Shown here: positions 43,523 to 51,934 of the stretch, piece after piece
Numbering within the stretch: position 1 is the stretch's first letter
Layout: the number at the start of each line of letters is the position of its first letter
Source: Gemmatimonadota bacterium
GTDB lineage: Bacteria; Gemmatimonadota; Gemmatimonadetes; Longimicrobiales; Gaopeijiaceae
Direction: 5' to 3'
Assembly (NCBI GenBank): GCA_022340865.1
Contig: JAJDNC010000004.1
Span: 62,001 to 126,000 of the forward strand
Length of the DNA stretch: 64,000 bases
The notes under the pieces: model-generated
Database searches by the model: none
Seen by the model: the letters and a program-made list of their open reading frames with translations, nothing else
Told to the model about the DNA's origin: nothing
Translations under genes and position numbers: made by a program

Positions 43523-43538
43523 CGTTTCACGTGAAACA
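43523..43538. promoter_or_regulatory. parS: parS centromere-like site
   Basis: CGTTTCACGTGAAACA matches the bacterial parS consensus TGTTTCACGTGAAACA at 15 of 16 positions, with a perfect 14-bp palindrome GTTTCACGTGAAAC at 43524-43537. It lies immediately after the lipoprotein stop codon and about 8 kb from the putative oriC, as expected for an origin-proximal ParB loading site. Confidence 0.95.
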
Positions 43539-43650
43539 CACCGGCGGCCGCGCCTTGATCTGAGCCATCGCGCCGCGGCCCCGGACGCGAGCCGAGCGGC
43601 CCCACCGCACGTCACCCCCCGAACACCAGCCGGCCCCGTCCCGGCGTGTG

Positions 43651-45549
43651 TCACCCTCCCGCAGCGGTCGCCCCATCGGACGAGAGCTGCGCCCGCCACC
43701 TCCGCACCTCCAGGATGAGGTTCTGAAGATCCGCCGGCGATACCCCCGGTATCCTCCCCGCTTGCGCCAGGGTCTCCGGGCGGATACGCTGCAGCTTCTC
43801 CCGCGCCTCGAAGGACAGCGTGACGAAGCCCAAATACGGTAAGTCATTGGCCAGCTTTATGTTAGCGTGCTTGCGCACGCGCATGGCCCGCTCCCTCTCC
43901 CGCATCACGTACCCCTCGTACTTCACCTCCACCTCCACCGCCGCCAGCACGTCCTCGGGTACCTCGGGCATCGTCGCTCCCCCGGCCTTCACCAGATCCT
44001 CCGCCCGCACCCCCGGCCGCCGCAGGAGCTCCGCCGCTGGAGCGCTTCCCGGCTCCGGCGTGGCATCCGACGGCTCCGCCGGCCCGGCGACGGCCCTCGT
44101 GGGGAGCCACGTCTCCCTGAACCAGACCAGTACCCGCTCCTCCGCCGCAAGCCGGCGGGTCAGGGCCCTCTCCTGGTCCGCCGTCAGCATGCCGCGATCC
44201 CGGGCCAGCGGACCGAGCCTACGCGGCGCGTTGTCCTGTCGCAGCAGCAGGCGAAACTCGGCCCTCGACGTGAAGAGCCGATACGGTTCGTCCACCCCCC
44301 GGCTCACCAGGTCGTCGACGAGCACGCCGATGTAGGCCTGGTCCCGCTCCAGCACGAAGGGCTCCTCCCCCTTCACCTGCAGCGCCGCGTTGATCCCCGC
44401 CACCACCCCCTGCCCCGCGGCTTCCTCGTAGCCCGTCGTCCCGTTCACCTGCCCGGCAAGAAAGAGCCCTGCCACGACCCTCGTCTCGAGGGTGTGCCGA
44501 AGCTGGTGGGGAGGGAAGTAGTCGTACTCGATGGCGTACCCGACCCTGGTCATGTGCACGTCCTCGAGCCCAGGTAGTGTTCTCAGGAACGCCATCTGCA
44601 CGTCGGCGGGAAGGGACGTGGACAGCCCGTTCACATACAGCTCCGTCGTGTGCAGGCCCTCCGGCTCCAGGATCACCTGGTGCCGCGGAGCGTCCGGAAA
44701 CCTCACGATCTTGTCTTCGATGGACGGGCAATAACGCGGTCCCTTCCCCGAGATACTTCCCCCGTACAGCGCGCTCCTCCCGAGATTCTCCCGCACCACG
44801 CGCTTCAGGTCCTCCCCTGCCCACGTGATCCAGCACGGTCGCTGCTCCGGCACGGCCTCCGCGGCGTAGGCCGCGAACCGGAAGGGGGTCTCGTCACCGT
44901 CCTGCCGCTGCAGCTCCTCGAGCCGTACCGTCCGTCCGTCCACACGAGGCGGCGTGCCCGTCTTGAAGCGCGCCACCTCCAGCAGCGACCCCAATCCCTC
45001 CGCCAACTCCACCGACGGTGCCTCCCCGGCGCGACCGGCCCCCACACCCGTGTCGGCCCCCACGTGGATGCGCCCCCGCAGAAACGTCCCCGCCGTGATC
45101 ACCACCGCCCGCGCTTCCACTTCAGCACCACTCCGGGTGCGCACGCCCACCGCCCGCCGCCCGTCCACGACCACGTCGGACACCATGTCCTGGAGGAGCT
45201 CCAGCCCCGGCAGCTCCTCCAGGAGCCGGCGCACGGCGAGCACGTAGAGCGCCCGATCACACTGGGCCCGGGGCCCCCATACGGCCGGCCCCTTGGAACG
45301 GTTGAGCATGCGGAACTGGATCCTCGCCGCGTCCGTGGCACGCCCCATGATCCCTCCCAGGGCGTCCACCTCGCGGGCCACCACACCCTTGGCCACGCCA
45401 CCGATGGCCGGGTTGCAACTCATCTGTGCGACGCGACCCAGGTCCGGGGTGATGAGAAGCGTGCGCACCCCCGACCTGGCCGCCGCGGCCGCCGCCTCCA
45501 CGCCGGCGTGGCCTCCACCGACGACCACGACGTCACAGCTGAGCTTCAT
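43651..45549 (-). CDS. mnmG: tRNA uridine-5-carboxymethylaminomethyl modification enzyme MnmG
   Basis: A 632-residue FAD protein that, with MnmE, installs the cmnm5 modification on wobble uridine 34. The FAD motif VVVGGGHAGVEAA, the SCNPAIGGVAKG block, GTFLRGRIHVG, and the C-terminal PYLGFVTLSFEAREKLQRIR with GISPADLQNL-like end (VSPADLQNLILE) are typical. Leader 45550-45602 contains two GGTTATC copies with 14-nt period and GGCAG/CTGCC arms. MnmE is encoded two genes upstream. Confidence 0.97.
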   Translation of the reverse strand: MKLSCDVVVVGGGHAGVEAAAAAARSGVRTLLITPDLGRVAQMSCNPAIGGVAKGVVAREVDALGGIMGRATDAARIQFRMLNRSKGPAVWGPRAQCDRALYVLAVRRLLEELPGLELLQDMVSDVVVDGRRAVGVRTRSGAEVEARAVVITAGTFLRGRIHVGADTGVGAGRAGEAPSVELAEGLGSLLEVARFKTGTPPRVDGRTVRLEELQRQDGDETPFRFAAYAAEAVPEQRPCWITWAGEDLKRVVRENLGRSALYGGSISGKGPRYCPSIEDKIVRFPDAPRHQVILEPEGLHTTELYVNGLSTSLPADVQMAFLRTLPGLEDVHMTRVGYAIEYDYFPPHQLRHTLETRVVAGLFLAGQVNGTTGYEEAAGQGVVAGINAALQVKGEEPFVLERDQAYIGVLVDDLVSRGVDEPYRLFTSRAEFRLLLRQDNAPRRLGPLARDRGMLTADQERALTRRLAAEERVLVWFRETWLPTRAVAGPAEPSDATPEPGSAPAAELLRRPGVRAEDLVKAGGATMPEVPEDVLAAVEVEVKYEGYVMRERERAMRVRKHANIKLANDLPYLGFVTLSFEAREKLQRIRPETLAQAGRIPGVSPADLQNLILEVRRWRAQLSSDGATAAGG

Positions 45550-45602
45550 CGGGGTAGGGACGGGCAGGTTATCATGAGTGGGTTATCTGCCTCTCTGTGG
45601 CT

Positions 45603-45914
45603 TCAAGACCGGTGTTCGATGCGGAATGGTCCCGGCGACGGCGCATGATCCGGCTCTACTCTGGTAACCGAATCCACGCGGGAACCCAACGGCCCTTTGC
45701 CGAGGGCGTGCTCCAGGGCGTCCAGGGCCGTCGCCGTGCCGGCGGCACAGACCTCCACGCTCCCGTCGCGGCAGTTCCACACGCTTCCCGACAGCCCGAG
45801 GGACGTCGCGGTGCCCTCCGTCCACCAGCGGAACCCGACTCCCTGCACGCGCCCTCTGATGCGGTAGCCGCGTACCTCGCGGCCGGTCCCACCGCCGCTC
45901 TCCTCACTTGCCAA
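45603..45914 (-). CDS. acyP: Acylphosphatase
   Basis: A 103-residue enzyme that hydrolyses acyl phosphates. The substrate loop with catalytic Arg (GRVQGVGFRWWTEGTATSLG) and the catalytic Asn (SGSVWNCRDGSVEV) are both intact. It begins at TTG 45914, inside the last codons of mnmE, with AAGGAG seven nt upstream, so translation is likely coupled to mnmE. Position between mnmE and mnmG is unusual. Confidence 0.88.
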   Translation of the reverse strand: MASEESGGGTGREVRGYRIRGRVQGVGFRWWTEGTATSLGLSGSVWNCRDGSVEVCAAGTATALDALEHALGKGPLGSRVDSVTRVEPDHAPSPGPFRIEHRS

Positions 45915-47280
45915 TGCAGAACTCCTTGAACACAGCGTCGAGGACCTCGTCCTCCGCGATGGCTCCCACCACCTCCTCGAGGGCCGTCTCCGCGGCCCGC
46001 AGATGCGTGCTGGCCACCTCCGCCGGCACCTGCGTCCGCAGGGCCTCCACGAAGGCCGCCACCTCCCCCCGGGCGGCCTCCAGGGCCCGGGCCTGACGCC
46101 GCCGGGTCACCACGGGAACATCCGGCGAGACCCCCACCAGCCCCTTGAAGACCAGGCGCGGGAGGATCGTCCTCAATGTCTCCAGGCCCACCGCCGTCAC
46201 CACGCTCACGGCCACGCGCTCCGCGTACCCGGCATCCTCCTCCGTGTGCGGTCCCGCCGCCGCGAGATCCGCCTTCGTGTCCACGCGCACCACCGGCGTC
46301 GGCGTCACCGCGTCGAGGAACTCCATGGCCGCGGCATCGGGCGAGCTTCCCGCTTCCACGCAGAACAGGATGACATCCGCCCGTGCGAGGTACCGGCGCG
46401 CCACCTCCACACCGAGCCGTTCCACCCGGCCCTCCGGCACCCTCAGGCCCGCGGTGTCCACGAGCCGAAACGGGAAACCGCCCATCTGGACCCGTGCCTC
46501 CAGGGCGTCCCGCGTCGTTCCCGGCTCCTCCGTGACGATGGCGCGCTCCTCCCCCACCAGCGCGTTGTACAGCGACGACTTCCCGGCATTCGGCCGGCCG
46601 GCCAGCACCACCACCGCACCCTCCCGCAGCAGCTCCCCCTCCGGTGCGGTGGCCAGAAGCGCGTCCAGGCGCCCCACCACGCCGGCGGCCTCCGCCGTCA
46701 CGTCCTCCAGGGGCACCGGAGCGTCGTCTTCCTCCGGGAAGTCCAGATGATGTGCCAGGAGCGCTTCCACACGCACCAGGGAGCTCCGCAGCGCCGCGAC
46801 CCGTTCGGACAGCCCCCGCTCGAGCTGACCCATGGCCGCGCGGTGGAGCCCGCGTCCACGGGCTTCCGCCAGATCCGCCACCGCTTCCGCCTGGACCAGG
46901 TCCAGCTTGCCGTTCAGGTAGGCGCGGCGGGTGAACTCCCCGGCCTCCGCGCGGCGAGCCCCCGCGGCGAGGCAGGCGTCGAGAACAAGCGCCGGCACCA
47001 GCCATCCGCCATGGCAACCGACCTCCACGACGCGCTCGCCGGTGTAGCTGTCCGGGGCCTCGTAGCAGGTTACCAGCGCCCGGTCCAGCGGCTCGCCTGA
47101 CACCGGATCCTCGAGGTCCATCACCGTCGCGCGACGCGCCTGGGGCGGAGTCACACCCGGCGTGAGGGCCGCCAACACGCTCCACGCTTCCGGTCCCGAG
47201 AGGCGCACCATGGCCACGGCGGCGGGGCCGGGAGCCGTGGCGACGGCCGCAATGGTGTCGCCCTGTGCGCTCACCGGCAT
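45904..47280 (-). CDS. mnmE: tRNA modification GTPase MnmE
   Basis: A 458-residue GTPase partner of MnmG. The N-terminal formyl-THF-binding domain (DTIAAVATAPGPAAVAMVRL), the G1 motif LAGRPNAGKSSLYNAL, the LVDTAGLR G3 region, and the invariant C-terminus FCIGK with catalytic Cys are present. ATG 47280 is the start; it lies 88 nt after yidC. The G domain switch TTRD (EEPGTTRDALEA) is conserved. Confidence 0.97.
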   Translation of the reverse strand: MPVSAQGDTIAAVATAPGPAAVAMVRLSGPEAWSVLAALTPGVTPPQARRATVMDLEDPVSGEPLDRALVTCYEAPDSYTGERVVEVGCHGGWLVPALVLDACLAAGARRAEAGEFTRRAYLNGKLDLVQAEAVADLAEARGRGLHRAAMGQLERGLSERVAALRSSLVRVEALLAHHLDFPEEDDAPVPLEDVTAEAAGVVGRLDALLATAPEGELLREGAVVVLAGRPNAGKSSLYNALVGEERAIVTEEPGTTRDALEARVQMGGFPFRLVDTAGLRVPEGRVERLGVEVARRYLARADVILFCVEAGSSPDAAAMEFLDAVTPTPVVRVDTKADLAAAGPHTEEDAGYAERVAVSVVTAVGLETLRTILPRLVFKGLVGVSPDVPVVTRRRQARALEAARGEVAAFVEALRTQVPAEVASTHLRAAETALEEVVGAIAEDEVLDAVFKEFCIGK

Positions 47281-47368
47281 CGGGACTACCCCGTCAGGCG
47301 TCTCTTCCGTCCCGGGGGGCGCTCCCGGCTCTCTCTCAGCGCGACCCACCGCACCGCTCGGGCAGGTC

Positions 47369-49135
47369 CTACTCCTTCTCCTTCGACTTCGCGGATGACT
47401 TCACCGCCACCTTCTTCCGCTCCTTGGCGATCCAGATCTGCTGCGGAATCGTCGCGATGTTCGCCACGGCGTAGTAGAGGTTCAGCCCGCTGGCCAGCTT
47501 GAGAAAGATGAAGAGCATGAAGAGGGGCATGCCCCACATCATCATCTTCATCTGGCTGCTCTGCTGCTGCGGCAGCGAGCGCATGGTGACGAACTGCATG
47601 GCGAAGGTGGAGAGGGCCATGAAGATCGGCAGCACGTAGATGGGATCCGGCGCCGACAGGTCCGTGAGCCACAGGAACGGGGCCCCGCGGAGCTGGATGG
47701 ATTTCTCGAAGACGAAGAAGAGCGCGATGAGCACGGGATACGGCAGCATGAGGGGCAGGCACCCCGCCAGGGGATTGAAGCCTTCCTCCTTGTGCAGGCG
47801 CATCATCTCCTTGTTCAAGCGCTGCGGATCGTCCTTGTACTTCTTCTGGATCTCCTGGAGCAGGGGCTGCACGGCCATGTTCTTCAGCTGCGCCCGCATG
47901 GCCTTCTGGTTCAGCGGCCAGAGCACCACGCGCATGAGCACGCCGAACAGCACCAGCACCCAGCCGTACGACATGCTCAGGTTGTTGTGCAGGAAGACCA
48001 GGATCGCGGTGATGACCGAAACCAGGGGCCGCATCACCGGACGGATGAAGCGCCATCCGTAGGGGTTCACATCCTGCATGTCCTCCCCCAGGGAGGACAG
48101 GCGCGCGTAATCCTGCGGCCCCAGGAAGAGCCGATAGCCGAAGCTCCCGTCGGGATGCACCGCCTGCGTCACCGCCATGTCCGGACGGCCCGGGAGCGTG
48201 CCCTTCGACACCACCAGCCCACCCAGGTAGTCCGCCTCCTGCGGCGGGCTCTCACCACCCTGCCCGGCCAACATGCCGATGACGAAGAACTTGCTCTTGA
48301 AGGCGGCCCACAGGTAGGGGCCCGCCTGCACGCCCAGCGCCGGCTTCTGGAGGAGGGTGGAGTGGATCCCGCTCTGCACGTGGTTCCACACGTACGCCAT
48401 GGACCTCGCCTCACTGGCGGAGTCCGCCTCGGTGTAGGGGAGGCCCTGGCCCAGATTGGTGATCATGAGCGCGTGGTCCACGCCCGAGACCTTGCCCCGC
48501 ACGTGCACCACGTAGGAATCCGGACTGAACTCGTACGACAGCTCGACGGTGAGACGGCCGTTGGGTAGCGCGTACCGGAACTTCAGCGTCTTCGGTCCGC
48601 CGCCCTTGGTGACCTGCAGCCCGTCGGCCGGCTCGACCTGGAACGGGACCTTGCTCAGGTCCACCGTGTCGGGGCCCGCCACCAGCTCGTGGCCCAGGTA
48701 GCCCCCGGCGTCCTTCGGCACCAGATCCACCACGCCGTCCCGCTGGTCGTGGTTGAGCCGCTCATACTGCAGCATGTCCGCCGCCAGCAGCCGCGCCCCC
48801 ACGTTCGAGAACGTGAATTTGTAGAGCGGCCCCGCGACCGTCACGGGCGTCTCCTTGACCTGTGCAGCAGCAGCAGCAGCGGCCACCGAGTCCCCCAACA
48901 CGTTCGTCGTCGGGTGGCTCGCCGGCGCCGCGCCCGTCCGGGTCCCGGTCGCCGGCGCCGCGCCCGTCTGGGCACCGCTGGCCGCGGCCGCCCCCGGGGT
49001 CCCCTGTCCGGCCACCGCAGTGGTGTCCGCAGCGGTCCCCGGCACCGGCTTCTTGGGCGGGAAGAGCTGGTTGGTGACCACGAGGACGACCAACATCAGC
49101 ACGATGGCGAGCAGGAACCTCATTTCGCTCTTCAT
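47369..49135 (-). CDS. yidC: Membrane protein insertase YidC
   Basis: A 588-residue Gram-negative-type YidC. TM1 ([20 protein letters not shown]) is followed by an Ala/Thr/Gly-rich linker with two near-identical TGAAPA units and an Ala run, then the periplasmic beta-domain (about 95-360) and the conserved five-helix insertase core ([40 protein letters not shown]). The substrate-groove Arg is in the segment VVLWPLNQK region. C-terminal basic tail [12 protein letters not shown] overlap with yidD. Confidence 0.96.
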   Translation of the reverse strand: MKSEMRFLLAIVLMLVVLVVTNQLFPPKKPVPGTAADTTAVAGQGTPGAAAASGAQTGAAPATGTRTGAAPASHPTTNVLGDSVAAAAAAAQVKETPVTVAGPLYKFTFSNVGARLLAADMLQYERLNHDQRDGVVDLVPKDAGGYLGHELVAGPDTVDLSKVPFQVEPADGLQVTKGGGPKTLKFRYALPNGRLTVELSYEFSPDSYVVHVRGKVSGVDHALMITNLGQGLPYTEADSASEARSMAYVWNHVQSGIHSTLLQKPALGVQAGPYLWAAFKSKFFVIGMLAGQGGESPPQEADYLGGLVVSKGTLPGRPDMAVTQAVHPDGSFGYRLFLGPQDYARLSSLGEDMQDVNPYGWRFIRPVMRPLVSVITAILVFLHNNLSMSYGWVLVLFGVLMRVVLWPLNQKAMRAQLKNMAVQPLLQEIQKKYKDDPQRLNKEMMRLHKEEGFNPLAGCLPLMLPYPVLIALFFVFEKSIQLRGAPFLWLTDLSAPDPIYVLPIFMALSTFAMQFVTMRSLPQQQSSQMKMMMWGMPLFMLFIFLKLASGLNLYYAVANIATIPQQIWIAKERKKVAVKSSAKSKEKE

Positions 49136-49455
49136 CGATCACTCGGCAGGGCGTGGCCCGCCGCCTCGTGCGTCGAGGTCATTCCGAGAGGCTCGCCCCC
49201 GTGCGTGTGGCGCGCCCCCTTCCCGTGTTCCCGGCGTGTCGCCGGCGGCACGGGATCGTACCCCCACCCACCCCAGGGATGGCATCGAAGGAGCCGGCGC
49301 AGGCCCAACCACGAGCCCCTGAGCGCGCCGTGCACCTCGATGGCCTCCTTCGCGTAGTGCGAGCACGTGGGCTGGTACCTGCACGAGGGAGGCGTCCAGG
49401 GAGAGATCACCACCTGGTAGAACCGGATCAAACCGATCAGGAGCTTTGCGACCAC
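49132..49455 (-). CDS. yidD: Membrane protein insertion efficiency factor YidD
   Basis: A 107-residue small membrane-associated protein. The family core [38 protein letters not shown], and [19 protein letters not shown] with its conserved cysteines is intact. GTG 49455 overlaps the end of rnpA by 19 nt. A 35-residue unconserved tail extends beyond the usual end. It helps YidC-dependent insertion. Confidence 0.93.
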   Translation of the reverse strand: MVAKLLIGLIRFYQVVISPWTPPSCRYQPTCSHYAKEAIEVHGALRGSWLGLRRLLRCHPWGGWGYDPVPPATRREHGKGARHTHGGEPLGMTSTHEAAGHALPSDR

Positions 49456-49985
49456 AGTTCCTCCACCGCCCTCATGACGTCGTGGGCGAGCTCCTCGAAC
49501 TTCGCCTCGTAAGCTTTACCCCGTGCCCGGATCAGCACGTCCACCGTCGCCCCCCGCGTCCCGAGCTCCGGGAGCACGCGGCGCCGGCCGATCTCCCGCA
49601 ACCTGCGCTTCAGGAGATTCCGGTCCACGATCCTCCTCCCGTGCTTCCCGACCACCACGCCGAGCCGGGAAAAGGAAGCGGGGGAAGGCGCCAAGAAGAC
49701 GTCCACGTTCGTGGTCCTCTTGCGCTTCCCCCGCTCCAACAGCTCACGGATCTCGCGGGTGCGCCGGATGCGTGCCGTCCCGGAAAGTCCCTCGCCTCGT
49801 TCCTGCCCGGAAGTCGCTACTTCCCGCCCACCGTTACGGCCAACCGCGCGCGACCCTTCCTGCGGCGGCGGGACAGGGCGGCGCGACCACCGCGGCTCTT
49901 CATCCTCGCGCGGAACCCGTGCTTGTTGACCCGCTTGCGATTGCGGGGCCTGTAGGTCGGCTTCATTCCGGACAGCCCGGTTCAT
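49437..49985 (-). CDS. rnpA: Ribonuclease P protein component with N-terminal extension enclosing rpmH
   Basis: The RnpA core is clear in the C-terminal 110 residues: [40 protein letters not shown] (the RNR-type motif as [16 protein letters not shown]) and [19 protein letters not shown]. Between the core and the ATG at 49985 I find no in-frame ATG, GTG or TTG: the Val and Leu codons there are GTC, CTA, GTT, GTC, GTT, GTA and CTT. The first standard start is therefore ATG 49985, giving 182 residues with a 70-residue basic, Pro/Gln/Gly-rich extension that encloses rpmH in another frame. This layout is known from Thermus. A non-standard start such as AUC near residue 73 cannot be excluded. The core is certain; the start is not. 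Confidence 0.75.
   Translation of the reverse strand: MNRAVRNEADLQAPQSQAGQQARVPREDEEPRWSRRPVPPPQEGSRAVGRNGGREVATSGQERGEGLSGTARIRRTREIRELLERGKRKRTTNVDVFLAPSPASFSRLGVVVGKHGRRIVDRNLLKRRLREIGRRRVLPELGTRGATVDVLIRARGKAYEAKFEELAHDVMRAVEELWSQSS
49817..49966 (-). CDS. rpmH: 50S ribosomal protein L34
   Basis: A 49-residue protein, [20 protein letters not shown] at the start and ending [12 protein letters not shown]; the pattern [13 protein letters not shown] and [13 protein letters not shown] is diagnostic for L34. It is too short for many gene finders. It is encoded wholly inside the longest plausible rnpA frame (49437-49985), 19 nt downstream of that frame's ATG. A promoter candidate lies at 50016-50045. 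Neither ATG has a convincing Shine-Dalgarno sequence. Confidence 0.96.
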   Translation of the reverse strand: MKPTYRPRNRKRVNKHGFRARMKSRGGRAALSRRRRKGRARLAVTVGGK

Positions 49986-50015
49986 GGGTGTTGTTCGCCT
50001 GAAATCGAGCTTGGA

Positions 50016-50045
50016 AAGATAGTCCTGGGCGTCCGAAATCGTCAA
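50016..50045 (-). promoter_or_regulatory. Candidate promoter of rpmH-rnpA-yidD-yidC
   Basis: On the minus strand TTGACG (50045-50040), 18-nt spacer, TATCTT (50021-50016). The start site would be near 50009, leaving a leader of about 24 nt before the rnpA ATG (49985) and 43 nt before the rpmH ATG (49966), so both would be on the transcript. Confidence 0.55.
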
Positions 50046-50103
50046 CGGGCACAGGTTCGGAAACCCGCTCCGCGCGCGTGTTTGCGCCTCGGCCGCGCAT
50101 GAA

Positions 50104-50132
50104 TTGACTTTCGCATACCGGCTTTCTACCTT
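50104..50132 (+). promoter_or_regulatory. Candidate promoter of dnaA
   Basis: TTGACT (50104-50109), 17-nt spacer, TACCTT (50127-50132), about 140 nt before the dnaA ATG. It is arranged back-to-back with the rpmH promoter candidate in the 288-nt divergent spacer 49986-50273. No clear DnaA box was seen in this spacer. Confidence 0.5.
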
Positions 50133-50273
50133 CGCCGCCCCCCCGAGAGGGACTGGAGCTCTCGGCCGGTAACTCAACCCCGTTGCGCTCCCGAGGATGT
50201 CGGTCCGTAACCCACGCCACCCTGCCTGTTCCGTCGTCGCTCCGTCGGCGGTCCCCGCCCAAGCCGAGAACCC

Positions 50274-51650
50274 ATGGAGCTGACCGCCGCCGAGCTCTGG
50301 GCGTACATCCAGGAAGCCGTCCGGGCTTCGGTGCCCGAGCAGGGCTTCCGCACGTGGCTGGCGGGACCCAAGGCCGTGGGCCTGTCCGCCGACGAGCTCA
50401 TCATCGAGGCTCCCAGCCCCTTCCACAGGGATTGGATCGAGAACAAGTACACGCCTCTGCTGGAGAACGCGGCCCAGCGCATCCTGAACCGCCCTCTCGG
50501 CATCACCGTCACCTGCGACGAGGCGCCGGCCGCGCTTCCCGTGCCCGTCCCGCAGGCGGGCGCTCTCCTCCCGGAGGGCCCGCCGCCACAGCGCCCGCCC
50601 GCGCCGCGTCCGTATCTGAACGAGCGCTACACCTTCGAGCGGTTCGTGGTCGGCACGAACAACCAGCTGGCGGTGGCCGCCTCCCGGGCCGTGGCCGAAC
50701 GCCCGGCCGAGATGTACAACCCCCTGTTCCTCTACGGCGGCGTGGGGTTGGGCAAGACCCACCTCATGCACGCCATCGGCCACCGCATCGTCGCCGACCA
50801 TCCCGACGCCAGGGTGGCGTACGTGTCCTCCGAGCAGTTCACCAACGAGATGGTGAGCTCCATCCAGCAGGGCACCATGGCGGCCTTCCGGCGCCGGTAC
50901 CGTGAGATGGATCTCCTCCTGGTCGACGACATTCATTTCCTGGAGGGGAAGGAGGGTACACAGGAGGAATTCTTCCACACGTTCAATGCACTCTACGATG
51001 CCCAGCGTCAGATCGTTCTGACCTCCGACCGACCGCCGAAGAACCTGTCGGGGGTGGAGGAGCGACTGGTCTCACGCTTCGAGTGGGGGCTGGTCGTCGA
51101 CATCAAGGCGCCCGACTACGAGACGCGGGTAGCGATTCTCCGCAAGAAAGCAGCCGACGACAATCTCGTCCTCGACGATGCGGTCATCGAATACATCGCG
51201 CAGTCCTGCACCGCCTCCGTACGGCAGTTGGAGGGCGCCGTCATCAAGCTCCTGGCTCTCTCTTCCCTGAAGCACCAGGAGATCACGCTCCAGCTCGCCC
51301 GTGGCGCACTGAACGGCATGCTGCGCCGGGAGCACGACGAAGGCCCGGTTCTCTCTCCGGAGCGCATCCAGGAGTTGGTGGCCCGCCGTTGGCGGGTGAA
51401 GGCGGAGGCACTGGCGTCGAAGCGGCGCACCAAGGACCTCACCGTGCCACGGCAGGTGGCCATGTACCTCATCAAGGAGACCCTGGGGACCTCCCTGGTT
51501 CACATCGGCCAGATCTTCGGAGGCCGCGACCACTCGACGGTCATCCACTCCATCAAGAAGGTCCAGGAGGAGATGGAACGCGATCCGGAGTTCCGCAGGA
51601 AGGTGGATGAAGCCTGGGAAGAGCTGCGGGCGGCATCCCTACAGGAGTAG
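50274..51650 (+). CDS. dnaA: Chromosomal replication initiator DnaA
   Basis: A 458-residue initiator. Domain I (about 1-85; ELWAYIQEAVRASVPEQGFR) and a short Pro-rich domain II lead to the AAA+ domain III starting YTFERFVVGTNNQLAVAA with Walker A GGVGLGKTHL and Walker B LLLVDDIHFLEGKEG. Domain IV contains the DNA-binding signature FGGRDHSTVIHSIKKV. ATG 50274 follows usual domain I numbering. It binds the boxes in the following spacer. Confidence 0.98.
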   Translation: MELTAAELWAYIQEAVRASVPEQGFRTWLAGPKAVGLSADELIIEAPSPFHRDWIENKYTPLLENAAQRILNRPLGITVTCDEAPAALPVPVPQAGALLPEGPPPQRPPAPRPYLNERYTFERFVVGTNNQLAVAASRAVAERPAEMYNPLFLYGGVGLGKTHLMHAIGHRIVADHPDARVAYVSSEQFTNEMVSSIQQGTMAAFRRRYREMDLLLVDDIHFLEGKEGTQEEFFHTFNALYDAQRQIVLTSDRPPKNLSGVEERLVSRFEWGLVVDIKAPDYETRVAILRKKAADDNLVLDDAVIEYIAQSCTASVRQLEGAVIKLLALSSLKHQEITLQLARGALNGMLRREHDEGPVLSPERIQELVARRWRVKAEALASKRRTKDLTVPRQVAMYLIKETLGTSLVHIGQIFGGRDHSTVIHSIKKVQEEMERDPEFRRKVDEAWEELRAASLQE

Positions 51651-51934
51651 CGTGGAGATCATGGGGAAAGTCGGATGGCTATCGACATCGGGAGCACAGA
51701 GCCGGTGGTGGGTGCGGGAATCAGCCAGCGTCTCAACTCATCTTCCACAGGTATCCCCGCCCCGCGGAGAGCTTCCGGCGGCTCGCATGTCGGAGCCCCC
51801 ACACATGACTCTTCCACATATCCACACCTCCTACTACGGCTATGTTTTTATCTCTTAAAGAGAGATAGCTTCTACCACGTTGTCGAAAACCGTCAGCTCG
51901 CTCGCTGTCGCATCGCTCAGGAGCCCGAGGGCCC
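51651..51934. other. oriC: Putative replication origin (oriC) between dnaA and dnaN
   Basis: The 284-nt spacer has three DnaA-box-like 9-mers in one orientation: TCTTCCACA (51741-51749), TCTTCCACA (51810-51818) and ATATCCACA (51818-51826), each one or two bases from TTATCCACA, the last two sharing one base. They are followed by an AT-rich stretch (51841-51870) containing TATCTCT/AGAGATA arms (51849-51867), a candidate DNA-unwinding element. Location between dnaA and dnaN, and the nearby parS, support oriC. Confidence 0.75.

Noticed and set aside
49986-50273. Origin between rpmH and dnaA
   Set aside because: No DnaA-box-like sequences or AT-rich stretch comparable with 51741-51870 were found here.
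49437-50978. 513-codon minus-strand open frame joining rnpA with antisense dnaA
   Set aside because: The part beyond 49985 is antisense to dnaA. It also means that the lack of stops in the rnpA extension is not evidence of coding by itself.
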